From: Ectocarpus siliculosus
Lineage: Eukaryota > Sar > Phaeophyceae > Ectocarpales > Ectocarpaceae
Assembly: GCA_000310025.1 (NCBI GenBank)
Contig: FN649741.1
Location: 7,378,733 to 7,405,727, forward strand
DNA length: 26,995 nt
Direction: 5' to 3'
The first letter of the stretch is position 1. Each line of letters starts with the position of its first letter. Under the pieces are notes generated by a model, which was not told the DNA's origin, did no database searches, and saw only the letters and a list, made by a program, of their open reading frames with translations. Position numbers and translations under genes: made by a program. Below, in pieces: positions 9,174 to 18,000 of this stretch.

Positions 9174-10987
9174 ATTCCGTGAGCGGCTCTTCGTGTGGCT
9201 GTAAGCGTGAGTTTGTTTAAAGCCACGCTGCTTGACTGGGCAGGGTTGAACAAACTACAATAGTAGGCCTTTGGTTGGAATGAAGAGGAAATCGTCGTTG
9301 GGAATGAGGTTTCGCTGCACCACTCGTGGCTAGGTGGCGTTTGGTCTACTTCGGTAGTAGGAACAATAGACAAAGAGACCGGTGTCAGTCCCTTGTTTTG
9401 TGTGTCATCTCTGAAACCCGTTCATCACCAGCAGGATAAATTCAGTGGTGACAAAATCGTATTTAGCACGATTCACACTCAATCGAGAAGCACCTTATCC
9501 AGCGTTCCGAAAACATGACAACTGGAATGACGGACGTATGCATACCATAAACCAAAACATAATTTCTGTGCTCGACGGTACTACTACTGCTGTCTGTTGA
9601 CATTGAGAAAAGAGCTGCGGTGCGAGGCTCTACGCATGCATGTGTTTCCAATGCTAAATATTGCGCGAAGCGCCAACGTCCTCATTTTTGGAACATGGCG
9701 AGTTTTCTAAAGAACCACAGGGCATGAGTTTTTCGCCGCGGAAAAAAACGACTGTCTGGGAAGAGTGTCGCGACTCTCCCGCCTGTCCTTCATTGAGCGC
9801 GTACAAGCCTTATTTTCGACTACAGTATCTTCTTCCCACACAAGTGTACTACTGGACAAGTCACTCTTCGAGCCTCTGCACACCGTCAAGGACAGACGCC
9901 ACCATCCACCATCGACCACACCATCCTACCAATGCTCCTACTCAACCAACACATCCAAGCAAGGATTAAGCCGACAAATTTGTGTACAAATGTGGGTCGA
10001 GTTTTTGCTTGGAGCCCAAGGGTCGCGCGGCGTGCGAATGCGACTAAGCTAGTGCGGAACGAAGATGTTGTTACTGTTTCCTCACCGGAACGTTCATTAA
10101 GGCCTGCGCTGGCACCGAAGCCTAACTCAGTTTCAAAGGTCTGAGGAGGTGGAAAGTTGGGGGGTGAGCCACGTGAGGCTCTGCCATCCTTGTCCTCTCA
10201 ACGCGGTACAATCTCTTCGCTAGCATACATTTACCAACCGATACATATATAGCTCTTCGGTGCCATTGTACCAACTCACACAACAAACATTCTGTGACTC
10301 TCCAAACAGCTCCTATATAACTCTTCAAATAGCTCTCACCCATCATATAGTACACTTGCACTCGTTCTCCCGCCCCCCCTTGCCAAGCCCCTATACTCTT
10401 GTCTATCTTGCTCCCTGCCTAGCCAAAATAAAAAAGGCTTGCGTTGAGGCCGGGGCTATCCCCGGGCTAGCATAATGCGGTACACCGCACTTGCGCAGTC
10501 AGTTGTGCTTGTGGATGCAAATATTCCCTTTACATTCCGAGCACACATGCAAACCAGTAAAGCCACAAAGGGTCCTTGGCAAAACGCCTACGTCCCCTTA
10601 ACCTATACGAGGTGGGTCCTGACCTTGAAATGGGGTTCACGAGGGTTCCCTCTCAAGCTCACTCTCACCTTAAGCACACGCTCGTCAAGCAACGCTAGAG
10701 TAGCTCGGCACTTCCTCGTTCATATACACCCAAGGAACTGACGGCTACTGACAGCAGTGGCGGGAATTAGGCCACGCTTCACAAGCCCTGCAACTCCGCA
10801 GGATAGAAGGGATCAATATTGGCTTCGACTACGATCCACCCCTCTCGTCATCGACATGGCGAATGCCAACCAGCCTGCCTACAAGGACAAGAACAAGACG
10901 AAATAACAAGAACTGACGCCTACCTACACTACCCTGGAGAGGGCCACGCTTGGCTGCCAACTCCGTAGGATGGAAGGAAACCATAAG
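9174..10987. other. Convergent intergenic region
   Basis: This lies between the 3' ends of the ECH1-like and FNIP-repeat genes, so it should hold both 3' UTRs. No gene is recognised. A 6-bp-stem, 4-nt-loop hairpin is at 10450-10465. An imperfect direct duplication links about 10735-10813 with 10910-10978 (both contain GGCCACGCTT and an AACTCCG-AGGAT-GAAGG motif). Short open frames here lack motifs. Confidence 0.55.
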
Positions 10988-12427
10988 TTACTGTAGTTTA
11001 TCAGTTTCCTCTCGATGGGGCCAGTATGCTCTCCATACCCCGAAGACTTCCACACCTTGCCACGATGGTAGTGCTTGGTCAGGCCGGCAAGCGATCGTCA
11101 CCTGCTGCAGAGACGCCGGCCATTCGAAGGTCTCACTCGGCAACTGGAAATCCCGGCTGAAGGCGAGGTGCCGAAGCGAAGCCGGCCACAAGGCTCCCGT
11201 TATCGGTTGGTTGAAGCACTGCCCAAATGTGATCTTCACAAGCGAAGCCGGCCACAAGACTCCAGTTATGGGCTGGTTAAAGTTAGAGCCAAGACCAAAG
11301 AAGTGCTGGATGTAGGGCGTCATTTTTTTGTGGTCCCACATGGAGCCATCGCTGCGGCCAAACGTGAGCTCTTGCAGGGACGCCGGCCATCGAAGCATGT
11401 CAATTGGCTGGTTGAAGTTCTTTCCAAAAGTCAGCTGGAGTAGCGATGCCGGCAAAGTGACCTTGCCAACGGGCTGGTTGAAGTCCCGCCCAAACGCTAG
11501 CTTCTGCAAGGACACCGGCCATCGAACCCTGTCAACGGGATGATTAAACTCCATACCAAAGTCCAGCTGGAGTAGCGATGCCGGGAGAGTGACCTTGTCC
11601 ATGGGCTGGTTGAACTCCACACCAAAGTCCAGCTGACGTAACGATGGCGGCCACACAACCTTGTCTATTTGCTGGTTGAACCTCCTCCCAAAACTTAGCT
11701 TGAGCAACGATGCCGGCAACACGACTTCGTCCACTCGCTGCTGAAACCCACCCCAGAGGGTCATCTGTAGCAACGAACGCGGCCATGCTATCTTGCCGGC
11801 AAGATGCTTGAAGTCACCATTGAAGGTCAGATGTTGCAACGACGTCGGCCACGATACCTTGTCGATGTGCTGGTTCAAAGAACTTCTCAAGGTCAGTGAC
11901 AGCAACGACCTGGGCAAAGCAGCCCCCTCTATTGGCTGGTTGAAATCCTGCCCAAAATCCATGTATTCCAGCGAGCCAGGCCACTCGACGTTGCCTATTG
12001 GCTGATTGAAGCCGCTGAGAATAGTTAGATGTTTCAGCGACTCCGGCAACGAAGCTCCATCCATCGGCTCCTTGCTCATGCGACCAAGCACTAGTTCGTG
12101 CAGCGATGCTGGCCACGGGACCTTACCCAGCGGCTTTTGGAGGGCACCGTACAAACGCAGCTTTCGCAGCGAAGTAGGCCATACAATATCCTTCAAGTCT
12201 TCCTTGAAATCGCAAGACAAAGTGATTTCCTGCAGCATTGCAGGCCACTCCAATTGGCTGAGCGAGTGCTCGAAGGACATATCGAAGGATATCGATCGCA
12301 TGGACGCAGGCAGAGACAGGTGCTCGACAGACTGGTTGAAGCACAGACCAAACCTAATGCTCCTCAGGTTCGGGGGCCATTCGACCCGGCTCACATCGTG
12401 GTTGAACTCGTGGCTGAAAACAAAATG
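10988..12427 (-). CDS. FNIP-type leucine-rich repeat protein, repeat region
   Basis: An uninterrupted frame of 479 codons made almost wholly of a 22-residue repeat with consensus P-x-S-L-x-x-L-x-F-G-x-x-F-N-Q-P-(I/V)-x-x-(V/A)-x-(W/L). I count 20 units, one of 23 residues, preceded by a partial unit (EFNHDV). This matches the FNIP/LRR-like repeats known from Dictyostelium and abundant in some algae, which form solenoid binding surfaces; the ligand is unknown. No signal peptide, membrane segment or enzymatic domain is seen. The final unit is degenerate and ends in a short basic tail. There is no ATG before the second repeat unit, so translation should come from upstream. There, an in-frame TAA (12428-12430) separates this frame from a compatible exon. 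It may be a pseudogene, an allele carrying a nonsense change, or an assembly error. Confidence 0.85.
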   Translation of the reverse strand, partial: HFVFSHEFNHDVSRVEWPPNLRSIRFGLCFNQSVEHLSLPASMRSISFDMSFEHSLSQLEWPAMLQEITLSCDFKEDLKDIVWPTSLRKLRLYGALQKPLGKVPWPASLHELVLGRMSKEPMDGASLPESLKHLTILSGFNQPIGNVEWPGSLEYMDFGQDFNQPIEGAALPRSLLSLTLRSSLNQHIDKVSWPTSLQHLTFNGDFKHLAGKIAWPRSLLQMTLWGGFQQRVDEVVLPASLLKLSFGRRFNQQIDKVVWPPSLRQLDFGVEFNQPMDKVTLPASLLQLDFGMEFNHPVDRVRWPVSLQKLAFGRDFNQPVGKVTLPASLLQLTFGKNFNQPIDMLRWPASLQELTFGRSDGSMWDHKKMTPYIQHFFGLGSNFNQPITGVLWPASLVKITFGQCFNQPITGALWPASLRHLAFSRDFQLPSETFEWPASLQQVTIACRPDQALPSWQGVEVFGVWRAYWPHREETDKLQ

Positions 12428-14337
12428 TTACACCCTTGACAAGGCATCACCGTTGATGTCGTCCAACGCCGAACCCGGCAGGTCCCACGCTATCTCACGC
12501 GCTCTTAAGATCGGCACGCGCGGAACACTGCGTCTCTTCGCACCACCCGCCTCACCAGTGATGGCAACACCGGCCCATAGACGCCTTGGCGTGCAGGGTT
12601 CCACGTTCACGCGCAGCTGTGACACGCTGCGGCAGGCCGCACAAAATCCCAACGAAGCGAGCTGTAGTTGTTGTGTCGACGTGTACCATCGCTTCCCATT
12701 GCTTGCCTGGTAGAGAGCGACCTCAAACGCATCCAGACATCGGCCAGAACCTGCAGAGATCGAACAGAGCGTCAACGAGGAGAGCAGAGCGCTCTAGAGT
12801 TTAGGACTTTGGACAACAACTACAATACACGATCGCTGTCTAGGAGCCCTCCCTCGGTGGACATCTGTGGTGGAAACGCTCAACGGAGAAATGGTCTACC
12901 GGTTCGGCGTGCGATTTTCCTCTTTGTCAGGATATTCCGTGAGGGGCGCGGGTTCCGAAACAAAATGCACCTTTGCAGCGACTACTGCTGTGGCTGACCC
13001 GGGCGATATCATCAATTCATGCAGTGCGAAATCAGCATCTGGGCCGATTCAAGATATTTGAGAAAATGTTTACACAGCAGAAAGAAACAAGAGCGATTGG
13101 TTGGGTGACGATCCTCCTGTCTTGCTTGGCCCTTGACATTGGCGCAGAAAGTTATGAGCAACATTGACGTGCAGGGACAGAGCGCCTGACTGCTGCGCTT
13201 GTACGCGGGTCCAGTTCTGACTGGAGCGAACCAAGGACAACATCCAACAGTAGATCTGTGACAGGTCGCTGTTGCCTAGTAAGAATGGGCGGGGTAATGA
13301 CCCGCCGGGTAGCCGACTCAATACCTTGCAGTTGTCTATGTATCTGCGATGCTGTTGTGCGGTGGCGGGGCAGTCGATCATCTGGAATTTTGAATCCGAG
13401 TCATCAACAAAAAAAAACGGCTCCTGGAATTAAGGAATAATAAAAACACACACAGAAAGACTACCCATTCGAGATATCCCCTGAGTCGAACGGGATGTGG
13501 TGGAGTCTTTTCAGTGAGTGGAGGGAAACCGGCTGGGTACTGGACTTATTTCGAGTCTTTCTAAGTCTATACACTGATGATTTATACCAGTGATGCCAGC
13601 TGAACGGCCGTTGGCGTGTGCGTGCATACAGCGAGTGCAGCAATACCGTAAGTGACACAAGATACCACACACCCCGGACCAATTTGAAAGATCGGTTGCT
13701 CCACACCCACAAAGAGTGGCGGTGCCGAACTGTTCCAAGGTCCTGGCTGGTCGAGACCTGCTTTCGCCCGTAGCGTCACCGCCAGGGCCAAAACACAAAG
13801 ATGGCGGCGTCAGCCGGGTTCCCTGGACATGGCTGGCGATCACCAAATGTCCACTCCGCTGAAACTATGCATGCAATCCTGGAGGAGGAAGGTGTTCATA
13901 CTTTGATTGATTGATCCCTCTGGAGGTGTTGAGTTTCAACAGAATTGAAAGACGGCTGCGGTGGGTGCAATTCCACCAGAAACTTACCATGTACAGCGGT
14001 ATCTACACTGACGGCTGACAAACGGTCATGTAGACAGCTGGTTCATGAGCGGAAGCCGAGTAATACAAAAGCTACGGAAGGGAAGGCAGCTGGCACCGTT
14101 CGACAAGCAGCTGGCGCCCGCCTCCTTTGAAGAGGAACCTCTGCGCCATACACGGATTCACTTGGAGAAGATAATGTCTTGGCACACGGCCGTGTAACCC
14201 CATTACAGAGGGTGAGCGCGATGTTTAGATGGGTTGCCATGCTGCAATGGCTTACCTGGGGGTAGCGGCAGCGGTCCGCTCGTCGTCGCGTGCCCCTGGC
14301 TCCTCGCCGTGCTGCTGCTCCTGTGGGCCATGGCCAT
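12428..14337 (-). CDS. Putative 5' exons of the FNIP-repeat gene
   Basis: Proposed exon 1 (14337 down to 14256) starts ATG-GCC-ATG-GCC and encodes about 27 Ser/Pro-rich residues, ending at CCCCAG/GTAAGC, a strong donor in phase 1. Proposed exon 2 starts at 12750 after TCGATCTCTGCAG, also phase 1, and runs 106 codons to the in-frame TAA at 12428-12430. It is in the same frame as the FNIP repeats beyond. The encoded stretch (LYQASNGKRWYTST, LQLASLGFCAACRSV, LPGSALDDINGDALSRV) matches no domain I recognise. The last residues before the TAA can be aligned with the start of an FNIP unit. The 1.5-kb intron holds a dispersed repeat copy. Splice phases and reading frame are seen; the exon pairing is inferred. 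Confidence 0.4.
12757..14255. other. Proposed intron of the FNIP gene
   Basis: There is no convincing gene on either strand. It contains a hairpin at 13288-13306 and the dispersed repeat copy at 13444-13537. A plus-strand open frame at 12867-13061 has a fairly regular composition but no motif or splice context. Confidence 0.4.
13444..13537. repeat. Dispersed repeat (copy 2)
   Basis: A diverged partner of 6777-6892 in ECH1 intron 2, in the same orientation, with conserved order of short blocks (ACACACAGAA, ACTACCCATTCG, GATAT, GAGTCGAACGGG, CAGTGAGTGGAGGG). Both copies lie in introns or intergenic DNA. Confidence 0.65.
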
Positions 14338-15079
14338 ACCTTGAACTTGCGCAAATCTCGACCCGGCACGAACCGAACCGTAGGCACTCACTCTCTCTCT
14401 CTCTCTCTTCTCCCGTACCCCCTCCTCTCTCGTTCTCTCTCTTGGTTTGTATGTGCGTGATGTCACTGGTAAGCGTGTGCCTGTGTGCGGTGTGCGGGTG
14501 TGCCTGCGAGCCTGCCCTCCCTCTGGGGTTGCCGAACGGGTACATACGTACGTCTAACAGCAGTAGTCCCTCCGCATTTTTGTGGTGAAATGGAGCGGGT
14601 GTGCGAGCGGGCCCCGACCTGTCGCGCCACTTGTGTTGTCCCCTACCAGCTGCCACTCACTTCACGACTGCTGTTCACTCTCTCTCTCTGCTGACTACAC
14701 CTTCACCCGCGGTGTCCACGTGTCCGACATCTTCATGGACACGCTCCACATCCCGTATCAACCATAGACCGCCGTAACAACAACAACACCGCAATGGCAG
14801 CCAAAACTCGGGGTAAGACATGCCAGACACACACGCCCGCCCCGCCAGCAGCGAAAGAGATACGTAGCCGCAGCCAGGGTTATACCACAACCTTGGAACA
14901 GGAGTGCGATGGTTGTCTATGCAAGCTAGTGTTATGATGTGACTCGGCCCGCGCGTGTCCCAAAGCGGCTCACTGGCATGCATAGTCTACACTTCTATTA
15001 CGTCTTTGCGCCCGCCGTTTGCCGTTTTATGGGAATTTTTCGAATCCGGGATGATGCGAATGCGTGCTCCCGGTCTGCC
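14338..15079. promoter_or_regulatory. Likely divergent promoter region
   Basis: About 0.74 kb lies between the proposed starts of the minus-strand FNIP gene and the plus-strand LRR-XKR gene. It holds CT-dinucleotide tracts at about 14388-14408 and 14675-14691 and further pyrimidine-rich sequence around 14410-14443. No defined core promoter element is assigned. The assignment depends on both start-site models. Confidence 0.35.
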
Positions 15080-18000
15080 ATGTGTTGCTGCTTGTCATGT
15101 GTTGGGTTTTGGGCAGCTGGCTCTGCAGAAGGCGACCGGACCTCTCTCGGGAACACTCGCTTTGCGTTTTCGCTGCCGCAATGGAGGGAGGCACGAGGGC
15201 TCCCGATCTCGTCCTGGACCGGCGTGCACGTCAATGACGGAGGTCGCGTGGAAAAGCTGGACCTGCATGGAAAGCAACTAAAATGTCAGTGTGGACTGAT
15301 GTACGGTTCACTGCACACCTCAGGGTATTTCGAGAGTTAGTTTACATAATACTTGAAGTTTTGAACGCATCAATTTCATCCCTCCCAGCGGGGTACGCAC
15401 ACGTTGCGGGTGGTTCCTGGTGTCCTTCGACGGGTTCAAGCCCGGAGAGGCTGAGACACTCTGGCAGTCCAGTCCCGTGCTTGAAGTAGAAGCGAAATAG
15501 TCTGTCTTTGCAAATCCGCCTCTTTCACGGCGGTGCTGTCGTCGTTCTTGTGTTCTTGTTGTGTGTCAGAGGTTTCGAAAATGCCTGTGTCTCCTTTACG
15601 ACGAGGTGTGCATTAGTCCGGGCACTCGTAAAATTATTATTGACGGAGGATCGATCATTCTCGCGCCCAAGAATCGCTGGAGCCATCCCCACAGAATCCG
15701 ATTTGATTACCAAATAATCAAATTCGTCACACGCTGTACACAGGTCACACGATATACATATATGAATCGATACATAGATGATGTTCCATTAGGTGATCAC
15801 GCCTGCCTGTGTTCAGCGCTCTGTTTGCCCCCCTTCAAGGATGATGGTGCCGCCGCACGACCGTTCGATAAGACGTGCCAACGGCTTTCTGCCTGGCCGC
15901 CGGACTGCACAGCCTTTCGGGCTTGCACACAAAAGAAGTCAACTTGAGCGTCTGGTGTACACTCTCACTCACTCTTCCCTGCGGTTCGTTCTTCAGATTT
16001 TTTTAGGAATATTCGATGGACGACCAAAGCATGTTTGTCCACCATACTCCGCTGGCTGCATCCTTTTTAGAAACTAGCCACAATGTCAACGAGAGACTAC
16101 TTGTATATCCTTTGTTGGTGTTTACATCTGCACCAAAGCATATTGCGCAGAATACATGCCATATTGAAGTACCTACAGCAGTTGCCTAGGTTCGGCATAC
16201 CAACAGCCCGGAGACAATGGTTTGTCGGGCCCACGCGTGCTAAATATGCGTTTGTGCGGGAGTGCTCACCCGCTCTGGAGTCACACGAAGGCGGCAGTCA
16301 ACTGCCATGAGACCTGTACGTGTTTTGACACACGTGACTGCTTAAAGAAGTTCGTTTTGACAACACGTGACCGCTGAAGGAAACGCATCGTGCAATGCTG
16401 GCACACGGCAGAGGACTTCAAGAAAGTTCATGGCAGCATCTTGACGTTTTTCTCTCGGCTCCTTTTTTCGCACACACACGCACCCACGGCAATTTTTCCA
16501 GGCGTGTTTCCTCGACAGTTGTGCGAGCTGGAAGCTATCAAAGAGCTCATCCTGCACACAAATCGGATCTCAGGTTAGTGATGCTGCTTCGTTCTGCGTC
16601 TCAAGCGTACAATAGTCGTGGGATTGTCATGACTCTCACGAAGCCTCCATAGGTCAATATGTTCATGTATACAACGGCATGAGGTGTGCAGCAGTGTGAA
16701 GAAAAGCCCTTGCCCCCAAGTGGACTCCCACGTGGGAGATAATACACGTGCATTGAGGGCGTGGACTGAAAGCAACAAGTAGAATTTCACCAATTTCATT
16801 ACTTGTTTTACCGACATAATGATTTTTTATTCATTTATTTTGTCGGTCGTGATTACGAATTCTTCGACTCGGATTCGAGTTCAGCTGTGCTCGATTTTCT
16901 TCGGGGGGATTGATTCTGGCCACCTTACTCTACCGAACGCACTTTTCAGACAAGAGTAACAGCAGTGTGGAGGATTGCTGTGCAGCAGTGCGTGACCTGC
17001 CAGGGTTAGAAGTCTTTCTGACCCGCCGATATTCGGAACATTAATGTAGTTCCTTCAGTCAACTTCCTGATTTCGGGATTGAGCTTGCTCTTCACGAAGG
17101 ATATGAGAACGGGTTAACGAAGATTATCTGAATGGAGGGAAGGCGACGTCATTCGGGAAGGCACGTTTTTGTCAGGAGAAAAAAAATTAATGCGTGTCGT
17201 TTCTCGACGGGGTGTGCATCACCCTGAGCCCAACCTGTCTTGGATAGCATACTCCGTTGAGAATGACATATTTGTGGATTCATGGAACAAGACAACAAGC
17301 TTGTATGTATGTACAATACGTGGAAACCTGGTGCATGTAGCTTACACGGCAATTTCCAACTCTGGGCTCCCCATGACTATAATACGACTATAATACGACT
17401 GCGACAGGAACGCTCCCGGCGAAGCTTGGGGAGCTCAGCGAGCTCGAGAAGCTCGATCTGTGGGACAATTTCTTAGAAGGTACAGTAAAGAGCTCGAGAA
17501 GCGCGTTTGTATTATAGTGCAGAATTTTCTGTACATGCTCAGCTCGTGGTGATCGAACGAACTCGAGCCTTCAGAACCACAACTGTCCGTGAATGCCGTG
17601 CAAGTCGTGGAACATAGGGCGGCCATGTGCCAGGCCGATATCATGGCGAACACCCGCCCTGTTGAAGTAGGTTGATTTTCTGTCTGTGCAGAGCGAGAGA
17701 TTTAGCTCGCCCTATAGCGGCCACCCGCTCTGCAGTAGAAGGCCCACCGCTTACTAGTAACAGATCTCCACAAAAGACCGAGAGCTCTTTATCAGTCGCG
17801 GACACTGCACCACCGTTTAGGGTAGCCATGCCATGTCCTCTGAGGGAAGGTAGGTCTGTCAAGCTGATTGGCTGGCTATACGTGGACTCGTCTCTTGTTT
17901 TATGTACATGATTTTCGTACCCTGTCTGTATCCATTGAACCTATCCCCGGACCACCTCACCCACTCCCTGAAGTTTATTTCGATTCGGGGGCTACGTAGA

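Noticed and set aside
12412-12431. Short intron (GTGTAAC...TTTTCAG) that would remove the TAA in the FNIP gene
   Set aside because: It would be only 20 nt and would shift the repeat frame. A 37-nt alternative has the same problem.
12006-12713. 235-codon plus-strand open frame
   Set aside because: It is the antisense shadow of the periodic FNIP-repeat frame and inherits its 66-bp periodicity.
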